Below, piece by piece: positions 34,461-43,888 of a stretch of 64,000 nt of DNA; position 1 is the first letter of the stretch, and each line of letters begins with the position of its first letter. Under the pieces are notes generated by a model. The model was given only the letters and a program-made list of their open reading frames with translations, searched no databases and had not been told where the DNA came from. The stretch is from Notoacmeibacter marinus (GTDB lineage Bacteria; Pseudomonadota; Alphaproteobacteria; Rhizobiales; Rhizobiaceae): positions 682,001 through 746,000 of the forward strand of contig NZ_NBYO01000001.1 in NCBI RefSeq assembly GCF_002238045.1. Reading direction: 5' to 3'. A program made the position numbers and the translations under genes.

Positions 34461-36125
34461 GTCTCCCTCTAACGATCGCTCCACTTCATAAATTTTAGCA
34501 AGAAGATCTAAAAATGCTTGAGGAACCGTTTCATTTTTCATGATAGCGTCATGCATCTTTGAATACGCGCTCCATTTCTTCGTAGGGCATAGACTTATTA
34601 TATGAAGAAATATTTCATCATAAAAAGAGAAAAGACCTGTTTCAGGTTCATATTCTTTGAAAAAACAGAAATCGTTCATCAAATCCAACGTCTCAAGTAC
34701 CCACAAATCGCTGAAGGTAACATCAAATTTCTCAAGTAAAAATATCTTGCGCCAATATTCAGATATAAAAAACGAATTGAAATGCTCACTTTCTTCAAAT
34801 ACCGCTAAAGATAAAAGAAGTGTTCTCTGCTCAAATGATAATACAGCATTAATAGAAGACTCTATGCTATATCGCACCAAAGTACGTTGTTTTTCTTGGT
34901 AGCCAATGACCGTTAATTTTGGATCGTCCCATCCGTCGATGTGACCGGACTCCAAAAAAACCTCAAACCGTTCAAATATTTTATCAACTGAAAAATTTTC
35001 TCTCTGTAGATACTTGAATTTCCTGTTGGCCATAGCCAGTAGCAGAGGCCATCCATTGAAGCGTCTGCAGATAGATTGGAGCCGTTTCGTTTCGGCGATC
35101 GATAGTTTTTTGACGCCGTGGCTCACGAGGCTTTGAGCCGCTTCCGTTGAAAGGCCACGCACCCTGACTGAAGTAGATCCGAGGAGCCTCTTGTTTCTGG
35201 TTGTAAACAGCACAGTGATGTGAGCAGGCACCCCTTTCATCCACCTGTACTGGCTCTCAATCCACAGACCGTCCGCTATGATCAGTACCTTGTCATCGTT
35301 CTCGGGGAGCTGACTACAGAATTCCTGGACCGATCCTATCGAACGCTCGCTCTCATTTGATTCGCTGTATTGCGCGATCAGCATCTGGCTGACAGCTTCT
35401 TCTTCGCTAATGAACCGCGGATCTGAGGTGCCGCCGCCTCGCTCAATTATCCCAAATTCTAGCCAGTAAATACCGCCCGGAAACACCTTGCGGATTTCGG
35501 GATCCAAACAGATCTCTTCGGCGATGGCGGTCTTGCCATAGCCGCCCGCACCGTGAACGGCTACAGTATGCGAGACCGAGTTGCTGGTCCCTTCTAGCAA
35601 AGCAGACTTGACGTCTTTGAACTCGGGCCGGCCGCGTTGGTATGAGTCCGCTAGTTCAATTTTTTCAGGAAATGTCGGACGAAGTGGTAGCTCTCGTTCG
35701 TCCACCCACTTGAAAACGGGCGTGTGGTACTTCTCCGCGAAGGTCTTACCGTCCGGGAAGACAAACCGATCGATCGCGTTCGCGAATTTGAGCCTCTCCA
35801 GTTCGCCGTGCAAACGAAAGTGAACCGCAAACGCATATTCGGGTTGAGTGGTACCTTTTTCTAGGTCTTTGATCCTTTGAATGTTGAGGTTCCTGACCGT
35901 CGCCCAGTCGTCTCCAACGTCGTCCTCAATATCCTTGATCCACGCCTGCCAGTTGTCGTCCATCTTTTCGGCGCGCGGGCCGTACCGAGCTTTCTTGAAC
36001 TCCGCGGCCTGCTCCCCAACCGCGATGAGATATTCATTCTTTCTAACGATGTTATCGTTTTTGGTGAGCGCGTCGTTTATTCGTTCAACGAATTTCTTGT
36101 ATTTGACGAGCGCTTTGAGCTTCAT
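34458..36125 (-). CDS. NB-ARC-type STAND NTPase
   Basis: 555 residues. Residues 1-165 form a charged, mostly helical N-terminal region of unknown function, where an effector would be expected. The NTPase core has P-loop VHGAGGYGKTAIAEE (190-204), Walker B VLIIADGLW (280-288) and the VLFTTRNKRL sensor strand (305-314), the order seen in NB-ARC proteins. The C-terminal 200 residues lack recognisable repeats. The 3' half is markedly AT-rich (34460-35030), unlike the flanking chromosome, indicating separate acquisition. Related STAND proteins (Avs and similar) recognise phage proteins; that role here is inferred. Confidence 0.8.
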   Translation of the reverse strand: MKLKALVKYKKFVERINDALTKNDNIVRKNEYLIAVGEQAAEFKKARYGPRAEKMDDNWQAWIKDIEDDVGDDWATVRNLNIQRIKDLEKGTTQPEYAFAVHFRLHGELERLKFANAIDRFVFPDGKTFAEKYHTPVFKWVDERELPLRPTFPEKIELADSYQRGRPEFKDVKSALLEGTSNSVSHTVAVHGAGGYGKTAIAEEICLDPEIRKVFPGGIYWLEFGIIERGGGTSDPRFISEEEAVSQMLIAQYSESNESERSIGSVQEFCSQLPENDDKVLIIADGLWIESQYRWMKGVPAHITVLFTTRNKRLLGSTSVRVRGLSTEAAQSLVSHGVKKLSIAETKRLQSICRRFNGWPLLLAMANRKFKYLQRENFSVDKIFERFEVFLESGHIDGWDDPKLTVIGYQEKQRTLVRYSIESSINAVLSFEQRTLLLSLAVFEESEHFNSFFISEYWRKIFLLEKFDVTFSDLWVLETLDLMNDFCFFKEYEPETGLFSFYDEIFLHIISLCPTKKWSAYSKMHDAIMKNETVPQAFLDLLAKIYEVERSLEGD

Positions 36126-36189
36126 CGAAAATGATCTCCGGCTGTCGATTGAACGGTTACATATCTAAGATCCTGGTAGTTGTAGCAGT

Positions 36190-36579
36190 CTAGGGGTGGC
36201 GCTGCGGGAGTCCAAGTTGAGATCCGATATCGGGGCTTATGATCTCACCGGTATCAGCGTCGCGGACAATTCGACTTGGTCCTAGGGAGCGGTCGCGTGC
36301 CTCGCCGTGATGATGGAATCTCTCGATGACGTGGACCCCGTTCTCAGGATTGATATGGATGACGGACGGGCCGGCCTCCCGGTGCCATTCATCTAGATGG
36401 TGCCATTCCATACGATCGGGACGACCTTCATCGTCATAACCGATCTCCGATGGCGAGCCATCTGGAGGGCTTTCGAGCATCCCATTCAATGAGATGCGCC
36501 GAATAACAGGCAACCCTGTCTTGCGATTGTATATCGTCTCAGTGACGTAAAGATCTTCTCCCTCGTTCGCTTCAAGCAC
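36190..36579 (-). CDS. Small hypothetical protein with degenerate GPS repeats
   Basis: 129 residues, GTG start. Short repeats can be seen: YNRKTGLPVIRRISLNG, EWHREAGPSVIHINPENGV and ARDRSLGPSRIVRDADTGE, each with an R-x-x-GPS-x-I element followed by a T-G/N-G turn. This resembles short beta-hairpin repeat proteins sometimes linked to toxin-antitoxin or secreted systems. Function is unknown. It lies 64 bases upstream of the STAND gene on the same strand and may be its operon partner. Confidence 0.6.
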   Translation of the reverse strand: MLEANEGEDLYVTETIYNRKTGLPVIRRISLNGMLESPPDGSPSEIGYDDEGRPDRMEWHHLDEWHREAGPSVIHINPENGVHVIERFHHHGEARDRSLGPSRIVRDADTGEIISPDIGSQLGLPQRHP

Positions 36580-36589
36580 AGCTTACTAT

Positions 36590-36609
36590 AATTTAAATCG
36601 ATTTAAATT
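36590..36609. repeat. 20-bp perfect AT-rich palindrome
   Basis: AATTTAAATCGATTTAAATT reads the same on both strands. It lies just upstream of the GTG of the 129-residue gene, so it could be an operator for the leftward small-gene/STAND unit. Confidence 0.7.
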
Positions 36610-36805
36610 GCAAATTTTTGTTTTCTTATACGATTCTCGGTTTTCCCGACTTTTCCCCGATGTTGTTGGGAAGCCAACGGCCTTTTTCTCCGCAATGAAC
36701 GCAGGTGACGGACGGCAAACTCCGCTCCGTCTCATTGGGTTGGCCAACCTGGAATAGTAGCAAGCGGTGAAGGCGGACGCGTCTTCTCCGTTCCAGGAGA
36801 AGACA

Positions 36806-37327
36806 ATGACAAATTGGAGAAACGAGCTTGCGCTCAATCATGGACGCATTTTTTTGCCTGACGGTCATTGGGTGACTTTCGAAGAACCAACGAAAAAGAC
36901 GTGGGATGGCGATATCTGGTGCGATCCGAAGGAGGAGATAGATGAGCCTCTCTACGAACAGGGTCTGGCCCGCTTCATGGAGTCGGTCGTTGCGGCAGGT
37001 CATTGCGGCCGGTCGGGAACCCAGCGGTTCAACTTCGTTCACCAGCACCTGACCGACCGGGCGAAAGGCGATCTGTTCGACTGGACCGAGCACTTCATCG
37101 ATCGCGAAGTGCGGTCGCATCGTCCCGAAGACGAGGTGACCATCTGCGATGCGTTCGGCAAGGCTCCGAGGCGGACGATGAACCGGCTGAAGGAGCGTGT
37201 CGAAACGCCGCGCGAGACAAGCCTGCAGGAAGGTATGCTGTGGCGCATCTGCTATCTGTCAATCGCCAGGAAGTGCTTCCTCGCACGCATCGGCTATCCC
37301 GAGTTCTGTGAGCGCCAGGTCTCGTAG
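36806..37327 (+). CDS. Hypothetical protein
   Basis: 173 residues beginning MTNWRNELALNHGRIFLPDG, preceded by AGGAG at suitable spacing, which decides this ATG over the one at 36767. Soluble, mixed alpha/beta, rich in charged residues and tryptophan (WDGDIWCDPKEE). No family recognised. It is the first plus-strand gene of the element's backbone after the immunity cargo. Confidence 0.65.
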   Translation: MTNWRNELALNHGRIFLPDGHWVTFEEPTKKTWDGDIWCDPKEEIDEPLYEQGLARFMESVVAAGHCGRSGTQRFNFVHQHLTDRAKGDLFDWTEHFIDREVRSHRPEDEVTICDAFGKAPRRTMNRLKERVETPRETSLQEGMLWRICYLSIARKCFLARIGYPEFCERQVS

Positions 37328-37580
37328 CGAACGGATGGTCTGAATGATCGTCACGGCCGGGCCGATACCTTATCGGCCCGGCTTCTTTTGCCGACCGCCC
37401 GCCTCTTTTATAGTCTCAGGGCTACAGGACCGTGCTGGCCGTCAGCTTCCCTCCGAAAAGTTTGGCAAGTTGAATCCGCCCGGTCTCCGCCAGCACATCT
37501 CTCCGTCATCCGTCAGTTTGAGCGCACCGGTCGCCACGCGCGACGCCGGTACGTACCCAAACTTTGAAGGCTGAAGCTCA

Positions 37581-38639
37581 ATGGCGACACGAAAGACCCG
37601 CAGACCCGGCCAGCCGCCGGGCATCCGAAAACCAACCCGTAGAAGCCCACATTACCTTAGCGGCGCGGAAAACATCGAATATTCCATCCGGGATATGATC
37701 TCACCGCTTCTCGATACCGCGCAGACCGTGGCGGACGAGGACGAGGCGCGCGAGCTTGTGGCGGACATCGCAACAGCGAGCTTCAAGGGCCGCTTCGGCG
37801 AGATGGCGGATCTGCAGACCAGGAAAGAGCTCGCCACGCGCGAGGTCGACCACGCCGCGAAGCATCTCCTGCAGTTGCGCAAAAAGGCTGAGCACACGCC
37901 GAAATGGCTGCAGGCCTCGCAAATCAACGACAATCGGGACGAAGGCGGGCAGGTCGAACTGACCTATTCCAAATGGCAGTTCCGGCATCGCATCGAAGCG
38001 TTGCTGCTTATCCTGATGATGCTGGTGACGTTCATTGCCTCCTACGTCACCGCCTACAGCAATCTCATGGGCACCGGCAGTCCGGTCTTCATCGAGACGC
38101 CTGTTGCCTACTTCATGGCAGCCATGGCGCCGCTTGCCGGCTTCTGCCTGAAGCTGTTCGGCAATGTCTTCCGAAGCGATCGCGGCCATCATCGCTTCAC
38201 GATTGTTCTTTTCTCGATGGCAGTCATCCTCGCCGCCGCTTGGGCGCTGCTGTTCGCCAAGCTTTATCACGGCCTCAGCACGGACGGCATCGGCACCGGG
38301 CTGTTCGACGAGCCAACGCTCTGGGATAGCTGGCGCGATACGATTTTCATTAGTGTGACTTTACTCACCGAAATCACGCTCAGCGCAGCTCTGGCGTCCC
38401 GTCTCGATCGTATCGCCCGCATCTATTCGCCGGACTTTTGGCACCGCAACCCGGAGAGCCTGACGCTGGAGCAGGATCTTAAGGACGCGAAGCGCGATGT
38501 CGACGCTCTGACCGACCGGCTCGCCAAGCTAAGCCGCGAATTCGCCCCTTACGAAAACGCCCTCGACCTGCAGGTCCGCATCGCACAGCTCGCGCTGAGC
38601 TCCCGCCGCTCGCGCGCCCAGAACACGTCCCTCATCTAA
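37581..38639 (+). CDS. Hypothetical inner-membrane protein of the element backbone
   Basis: 352 residues. A helical cytoplasmic N-terminal region (about 25-130) is followed by four membrane segments: ALLLILMMLVTFIASYVTAY, YFMAAMAPLAGFCLKLFG, VLFSMAVILAAAWALLFA and IFISVTLLTEITLSAALAS. A coiled-coil tail (LTLEQDLKDAKRDVDALTD) ends the protein. Family unknown. It is the first gene of a pair with the secreted protein 11 bases downstream, so the two may form an envelope complex. Confidence 0.75.
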   Translation: MATRKTRRPGQPPGIRKPTRRSPHYLSGAENIEYSIRDMISPLLDTAQTVADEDEARELVADIATASFKGRFGEMADLQTRKELATREVDHAAKHLLQLRKKAEHTPKWLQASQINDNRDEGGQVELTYSKWQFRHRIEALLLILMMLVTFIASYVTAYSNLMGTGSPVFIETPVAYFMAAMAPLAGFCLKLFGNVFRSDRGHHRFTIVLFSMAVILAAAWALLFAKLYHGLSTDGIGTGLFDEPTLWDSWRDTIFISVTLLTEITLSAALASRLDRIARIYSPDFWHRNPESLTLEQDLKDAKRDVDALTDRLAKLSREFAPYENALDLQVRIAQLALSSRRSRAQNTSLI

Positions 38640-38650
38640 GGAGAACGACC

Positions 38651-39955
38651 ATGACCTTTTCCCATCGCAAGCTCACTTCCTTCGCAGCGGCGCTTCTGGC
38701 GTCCTCGACGCTGGTCGCAACACCGGCATCCTCACGCGAAGCCGTCATCGGCCTGTCGCCGCTGCAGGCATCGGACGATCTGAAAGCCCAGGCCGAACGC
38801 GTGATCATGTATCTCGCCGAGACCGTTGAGCCTGGCGAAACCGCTCTCGTCTTCGATGCGTTGGATGTCGAACTGATCGGCAGCTTCTCCGTGCCGGAGG
38901 GCGAAGCCTACGCCAATCCGAAGGCGAAGCTGCAGGCCAACCGTCAGCTGTTCGCGGCTTTCAAGCACTTCTTCGAAGGGGCAAACCCCGATGCAGACAG
39001 GCCCGCCGCAATCGACTTGCCGAAACTCCTGCGGACCATCCGCGAACATTATCCGTCCGACAATGAACGCAGCATCATCCTCCTCGGCTCGCCGGTCCAT
39101 GACGATCCGCTGGCCCCGAGCTATTCGATGGAAGGCGGCCGAGTGCCATATGATGGGCTGGTCGCGGCAGAGGCCAATGTCTCAGCCTACAGCACGGGCG
39201 GCCTGCCAGGGTCACTGGACGATGATGCCGTCCTGTTTGGCATCGTGCCGGCGGCCAAGGGCTGGCAGGCCTCGCTCAACCACGAATACCACGTCGAGCG
39301 CTTCTGGAGCGTGTCGGTCGAAGCGCATGGCGGCACCATGAGATATTTCGGTGAGGACATCGAGACGCTCTTCAGGCTCGCGAATGAAGATGGTGAACCG
39401 ACGGCGCATCCGCAGCCGCTGGTACCGACCGACAAGCTGGAGATGATCCGCTTCTTCCCGGACAAAGGTCGCGACGCCAAGACGGAAGCACCATCAGAGA
39501 GTGCGCCAAACCGCACGGACATCGATTGGCACTATGCCGAGAACGTCCGCGTCCGGGCGAGCTGGGATTGCCTCGCATGCGATCTCGATCTGCATGTCCG
39601 ATCACACCCGCAGGCCGAAGTCCTCTTCTACGGCCGCTCATCGACCGCAGAGGGCCAACTCTTCAAGGATGTTCGGCGCGGCATGACCAATGGCTTCGAG
39701 ACCGTGGTCCTGAACGATGCCGTCGACCTCGCCGAAATGCTGATCGCCATCAACTTCTATGCCGGCGACGCGACCGACGGCCCGGTGGCGGTTGAAATTG
39801 AACTGTCGGTTGGCGACCGGAGCTTCACGAAAACCGTCGAGCTGAAAGCGCAGTCCGGCAATGGTGGAGTTGGGCGAAGCGCGATACTTGAAAGAGGGAG
39901 CGCGCCAAACCGTCACTGGATTGTTCTGAGTGCTCTAGAGCTTACCAAGAAATAA
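38651..39955 (+). CDS. Hypothetical periplasmic protein, partner of the upstream membrane protein
   Basis: 434 residues with a signal peptide (LTSFAAALLASSTLVATPAS) and a strong AAGGAG site. The first half contains ERVIMYLAETVEPGETALVF and RSIILLGSPVHDDP, like a von Willebrand A or related alpha/beta fold. The second half is beta-rich, with CLACDLDLHVRSHPQ supplying two close cysteines. No catalytic motif is evident. Co-directional with the membrane protein 11 bases upstream. Confidence 0.72.
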   Translation: MTFSHRKLTSFAAALLASSTLVATPASSREAVIGLSPLQASDDLKAQAERVIMYLAETVEPGETALVFDALDVELIGSFSVPEGEAYANPKAKLQANRQLFAAFKHFFEGANPDADRPAAIDLPKLLRTIREHYPSDNERSIILLGSPVHDDPLAPSYSMEGGRVPYDGLVAAEANVSAYSTGGLPGSLDDDAVLFGIVPAAKGWQASLNHEYHVERFWSVSVEAHGGTMRYFGEDIETLFRLANEDGEPTAHPQPLVPTDKLEMIRFFPDKGRDAKTEAPSESAPNRTDIDWHYAENVRVRASWDCLACDLDLHVRSHPQAEVLFYGRSSTAEGQLFKDVRRGMTNGFETVVLNDAVDLAEMLIAINFYAGDATDGPVAVEIELSVGDRSFTKTVELKAQSGNGGVGRSAILERGSAPNRHWIVLSALELTKK

Positions 39956-40309
39956 TAACCCGTGAGCATGGCTTCTAAGAGCGCTGTGGCGGGCATCGTT
40001 CGGTAAAGATTTGTCCCGTTTTTTTTCCAGAGCCCGATCCGCTGCAACGTCTGCATTGAGCCAAAAGGTAACGTTGCACCCATAAAAGGAAAGAACCCAG
40101 CGGAGACGCACTTAAAAGTGGTTTGAAGCCAGCCACATTCCCAAATCAGCTTCGATCGGATTCAAGGTAGCTTTTGCTACCGTGGCGCGTTTGTTGATGG
40201 GAGATGTCGAGTGAGTGTTCTTTGAGCCGTTTCTGGCTGCGGTTCGATGCCGCAGCGATCGCCCGATCGCCGGGTATTGAACGCGATTTTCTGAATTGCG
40301 CCAACCGGA
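39956..40309. other. Non-coding stretch upstream of an insertion-sequence remnant
   Basis: About 350 bases. It contains a small perfect hairpin GGTAGC-TTTT-GCTACC (40166-40181) and weak traces of transposase sequence on the plus strand, but no intact gene. Confidence 0.5.
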
Positions 40310-40819
40310 TCACCATGGCGCGACCTGACCGAGGAGTTCGGCAAATGGTCGAGTGTCTATCGGCAGCACCATTATCCGGGCCCACCATTTGACAGCTGGC
40401 GCAAAAGGCGAACACAGAAAGAAGGTTCTGGCCGTTTAAAAGATAGCCTCACGACCAAGATCCACCTTATTGCCAACGCTAACGGACTGCCTGCCCGGGC
40501 GGAGATAAGTGGCGGCGAAATGTCTGAATCAAGAGGGATCGACGCGCTCGGCGATGATGATCTTCCCGAAGCTAAGGTTTTTAGCGCGGACCGTGGTTAC
40601 GATAGCGACTATATTCGCCATGTCATCGAGCGGCGCGGGGGCGCACCAGTCATCCCCGGCAAGATCAAGAAACCGATCCTCGTCAACGTCATCACCTACG
40701 CCCTAAGGAACCGCGTCGAGCGCTGCTTCAACAAGCTCAAATGTCACCGTCTTCTAGCAACGCACTACGACAAAACCGCTGCCAGTTACCTCGACTTAAT
40801 TTTGTCAAAAATAACCTAG
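40310..40819 (+). pseudogene. IS5-family transposase remnant
   Basis: Pieces of an IS5/IS427-type DDE transposase appear in changing frames: PWRDLTEEFGKWSSVYRQ, then SLTTKIHLIANANGLPARAE, FSADRGYDSDYIRHVIE and RNRVERCFNKLKCHRLLATH. The RG(Y)D and the R-x-x-x-E signatures survive but the N-terminal third is missing or shifted, so it is dead. No matching terminal inverted repeats were found by eye. It separates two backbone blocks and sits next to the peptidase pair. Confidence 0.8.
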
Positions 40820-40849
40820 TACAGTCGCAATTAAAGTTGCAGGACCTGC

Positions 40850-42001
40850 TTAATCACGCCAGGCTCCATTCGCGGCTTGGAACTGATAGTCACGGGTGAT
40901 TTCCTCAAAACGATTTAGGTTGGGCAGTATGATGCTCTCCCGGTATGCAGCGATATGAGTGTCCTCTTCTGGATGATGAAAAGTCGACAACAGGTTGAAC
41001 GTAGTAGGATGTAGTTCGTACAAATGTCTAACTAGCTGCAACTGATCGAGCGCTCCAGCTATGAGGCTATGATTGTCAGCACACGCGTGATCCATGCCCT
41101 GCAATACAGACCATACGGCGCCGTTGGCGCGAATACGCCCGGAAGGGTGAGAAACCCAAGAAGCAAGGCTTTCCGGCGACGCGGTGTGTTTTTTGTCTAG
41201 CCATGCCCATATGATCCCGTTTAGCGTTGTAGCTAAGATGAGCCACAGATAGAGTCGCCGTGGCGTTTGCAATGTGCTTCCATACCACCTATTGAAAAAA
41301 AGAAAGGCAGTAGAAATCAAGAAACGCATACTGACTTCATCAGCTCGCATTTCCGATATCACCTTGAAGGCGCTGCCCCGGGCCAACTTGCCAAAATTTT
41401 CACCCGCTTCCGAGATGTTTTGGTCTGTGTTGGTCAGTCCATAATGGCCATCAAATGCATGGCCTAGTTCATGTAGTAGCACGGCAACAAGCATCATTTC
41501 TGTAAGTATTGAGGCCGGTTGCTTCACTTCCGGATTTTCTTGGACAAATCTGTTTCGCTGAAGGTTGTATAACGGCAAGCTATTAAAGCTTAACCAGTTC
41601 ATTCCGATCGGCTCCGCGAAGTCCATCCAGGGTGTTATACTCTTGATTCTTGGCTGTCCCAGCAAAACCTTATAAAGCGTAGGATAGCTGAAGCATGCAA
41701 ATGCCATTTCCTGTGCAGCTACGAACAAGCCCATATCGCAGACCAGTAGGTACCGGTGCCTATCAAGAGGTATGCAATAGGCGTTAATATCCATTTGGTC
41801 GACAAATATTGTTCTGATTGAAAGCATTTCATCAAATGCATTTCGAGTTTGTTGACCCAGCGTTCCCGCTATCGCATCAATAACTTCAAGAGCACTGGAC
41901 CGAGCACTATCAGCAGGAATATCAGTGGAAATGGAAAATCCAAATTTGTCGCAACACGCCTGTATCTCTGCGTCGGTTATCACTTGGATTCGTCCCCACA
42001 T
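40850..42001 (-). CDS. HExxH metallopeptidase-like protein
   Basis: 383 residues from the ATG at 42001. The zinc motif LLHELGHAFDGHYG lies near residue 185-198, with VISEMRADEVSMRFLIS downstream as the likely third-ligand region (E..AD). A hydrophobic segment follows (LYLWLILATTLNGIIWAW). There is no signal peptide. The family is not recognised; the motif arrangement resembles cytosolic or membrane-linked gluzincins encoded in immunity or stress loci. The start overlaps the end of the 130-residue upstream gene by 22 bases, so the two are coupled. The GC content is clearly lower than in the backbone. Confidence 0.68.
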   Translation of the reverse strand: MWGRIQVITDAEIQACCDKFGFSISTDIPADSARSSALEVIDAIAGTLGQQTRNAFDEMLSIRTIFVDQMDINAYCIPLDRHRYLLVCDMGLFVAAQEMAFACFSYPTLYKVLLGQPRIKSITPWMDFAEPIGMNWLSFNSLPLYNLQRNRFVQENPEVKQPASILTEMMLVAVLLHELGHAFDGHYGLTNTDQNISEAGENFGKLARGSAFKVISEMRADEVSMRFLISTAFLFFNRWYGSTLQTPRRLYLWLILATTLNGIIWAWLDKKHTASPESLASWVSHPSGRIRANGAVWSVLQGMDHACADNHSLIAGALDQLQLVRHLYELHPTTFNLLSTFHHPEEDTHIAAYRESIILPNLNRFEEITRDYQFQAANGAWRD

Positions 42002-42372
42002 AGGGTGTGCAAGCCGCGGTGCGCCCAATATGCTGACGCTGCAAATGCGGCCTTCTCGCCGTCGCTATCTAGGTCAAATATGGCGAATCCTTTCACCACC
42101 GCATAAACCGCGGCGAATATCATGATCAGGTCTTTTTCGCTTTGATCCAGAAGAAATTCCACTGCACTCGCGGAACAAATTGCCTTGCGCAGGCCCTCAG
42201 GTGGCGACGTTAACCATTTCCGACCGGCAGCTTTTTTCTCTGCGTCACTACTCTCCCTCGCAGCTGCGCGTTTCGCGGCAAAGTAATCCCCAACGATGAG
42301 TTCAATTTGTTGATCCTCTAAGTCTAGAATAGACATTGCACAATCCCGCTGTTGTTTCGCATACCTGGCCAA
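41980..42372 (-). CDS. Hypothetical protein coupled to the peptidase
   Basis: 130 residues (M13 at 42336 is an alternative start). Mostly helical: an acidic helix LEDQQIELIVGDYFAAKRAAA and a hydrophobic stretch LIMIFAAVYAVVKGFAIFDL. No family recognised. Its position as first gene of an overlapping pair with an HExxH peptidase suggests a regulator, substrate or inhibitor of that peptidase. Confidence 0.6.
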   Translation of the reverse strand: MARYAKQQRDCAMSILDLEDQQIELIVGDYFAAKRAAARESSDAEKKAAGRKWLTSPPEGLRKAICSASAVEFLLDQSEKDLIMIFAAVYAVVKGFAIFDLDSDGEKAAFAASAYWAHRGLHTLCGDESK

Positions 42373-42662
42373 GCCTAGCTGCCAACCATATCACTTTGAT
42401 GGCGTAGTATGAGTGATACTAGAAAACGATAGACCATGACTTTGCAAGCAGGTCGAACAGCAACTTCCTTCCGTACAGCTGGAGTCCGAGAAATTTCGCG
42501 AATATTTTGCTATTTTGAAATCAAGCACATCAAGCCGTGCCCCACGCTACCCAGCCAATACTTTTCGCCGAACTGTGTCGAACAATCCGCCCGGTCTTCG
42601 CCCGTAACCACCCATCATAACCGCTAATCCGAAGGCTCCATCTCACTTGAGCGGAGCCTTTC

Positions 42663-43205
42663 ATGCCTTTCGACATCACCTCACTTCCGGTCTCCGGCGG
42701 CGTTCTCGTCGCGGGAGCCGCTTGGGCTGGACTATCGGCCTTCGTGCTTGGCCCGCTGGTCGCGGAGCGGAGCGCCGAGACTATTGGCTGGATGCCGCAA
42801 TGCGAGCGCCTGGTCGCCGACGACATTATGGAAAGCGGGGTAGAGCCTGAGCTGCAACTCATGCTCGGCTGTCACGATGTGCTCGGAGTGTTGCCACCCG
42901 AACACCGCCAGATTCTGGAGACGTTCGGCCTGGATATGGCTTGCGAGATGGTCGATGCGGCGAACGATCAAAAGAAGCGGCTTGCAGACCTAAAGCGGCA
43001 AAAGCTGGAGCGCGCGGTCGCGCAGGCCGGATCAAAATGCGCCTGTGCGGTCTCCCATATGACGGTGTCGAAGCGATGGGACTTTGCCGTCGCCGCCGGC
43101 AGCGCACGAACCGTCATGCCGTCCTCGGTCGCCAATATTGGCGCTTCGCTGCTGGGATCTCTGGCAAGCCCGTCCTGCGCAAACCTCATCAAGGCGGAGG
43201 GGTGA
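42663..43205 (+). CDS. Hypothetical protein of the transfer block
   Basis: 180 residues with a GGAG site. The N-terminus carries one membrane segment (VLVAGAAWAGLSAFVLGPLVA), followed by a soluble helical domain with cysteines (MPQCERL, MLGCHDV, SKCACAVSHM). Family unknown. It is the first of a tightly packed run (42663-45569) ending with a coupling-protein-like ATPase, so a role in DNA transfer at the membrane is likely by context. Confidence 0.72.
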   Translation: MPFDITSLPVSGGVLVAGAAWAGLSAFVLGPLVAERSAETIGWMPQCERLVADDIMESGVEPELQLMLGCHDVLGVLPPEHRQILETFGLDMACEMVDAANDQKKRLADLKRQKLERAVAQAGSKCACAVSHMTVSKRWDFAVAAGSARTVMPSSVANIGASLLGSLASPSCANLIKAEG

Positions 43206-43208
43206 GCC

Positions 43209-43583
43209 ATGATTATCGGTTCCGTCTTCGTTGATGCGGATGTCGTCCAGACCCATCGCGACAGCTATCTGGTCGCCGGGCTGAGTGTCATCTCCGTCCG
43301 CCGTCCCTTCCTGCCGCTTTGCCTTGTGATGGCCGCCGGGTTCGGCGGCTTCGGCTTTGCCTTCTTCGATTTGCTGCGGCCCGGCGAACAGCTGGCGATC
43401 GCCGGTCTTTGTATCGCGGCCCTGCTGACCGGCTGGCAGCTTGGGCAGCTGCAATTGCTGAGCCGCGATTTGCGCGGCTCAGAACTGACTGGCGCGGTCT
43501 ATGGGACCTATGGCCATCTGAACCGGCTGCGTAAGGAAATCGTTGCCGCGAAGCGCATCGCCCGGATGGGAGATGCGCCATGA
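43209..43583 (+). CDS. Small membrane protein of the transfer block
   Basis: 124 residues with membrane segments at about 36-55 (LPLCLVMAAGFGGFGFAFF) and 62-80 (LAIAGLCIAALLTGWQLG), and a basic C-terminal cytoplasmic tail. It starts three bases after the previous stop and overlaps the next gene (ATGA). Function unknown. Confidence 0.72.
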   Translation: MIIGSVFVDADVVQTHRDSYLVAGLSVISVRRPFLPLCLVMAAGFGGFGFAFFDLLRPGEQLAIAGLCIAALLTGWQLGQLQLLSRDLRGSELTGAVYGTYGHLNRLRKEIVAAKRIARMGDAP

Positions 43584-43888
43584 GCCGGCGTGGTCCCACC
43601 CTACGCGCGATCCTGCGCATCAACGGGCAGCTCCTGGCGTCCGCGCTTCTGTCGCTGCTTGCTCTGTGGCTCTGGTCGAACACCTCCGTTCTTTGGTGGG
43701 GATTGGGCCTGCTGGCCGTGTTCTGCGCCTTCGGCGCCATTTCCGCGCTTATAACCGCGCTCGGGCTGATCCGGCGCACCATCATGCGTGACCGCGAAAT
43801 CGCCGCCTATGAGCGGAAGGGCGGCGCGCCCCAATCCGACCGGCTGGTCTCGTCCGAGGCTTTGCGGAAGAAGGGGCTGATCCGGTGA
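43580..43888 (+). CDS. Small membrane protein preceding the coupling ATPase
   Basis: 102 residues with two membrane segments (LLASALLSLLALWLW and LLAVFCAFGAISALITALGL) and a charged tail. It overlaps the upstream gene by four bases and the coupling ATPase by four bases (GTGA). Small two-helix proteins in this position might anchor the ATPase, which has no membrane segments of its own. This is inference. Confidence 0.72.
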   Translation: MSRRGPTLRAILRINGQLLASALLSLLALWLWSNTSVLWWGLGLLAVFCAFGAISALITALGLIRRTIMRDREIAAYERKGGAPQSDRLVSSEALRKKGLIR

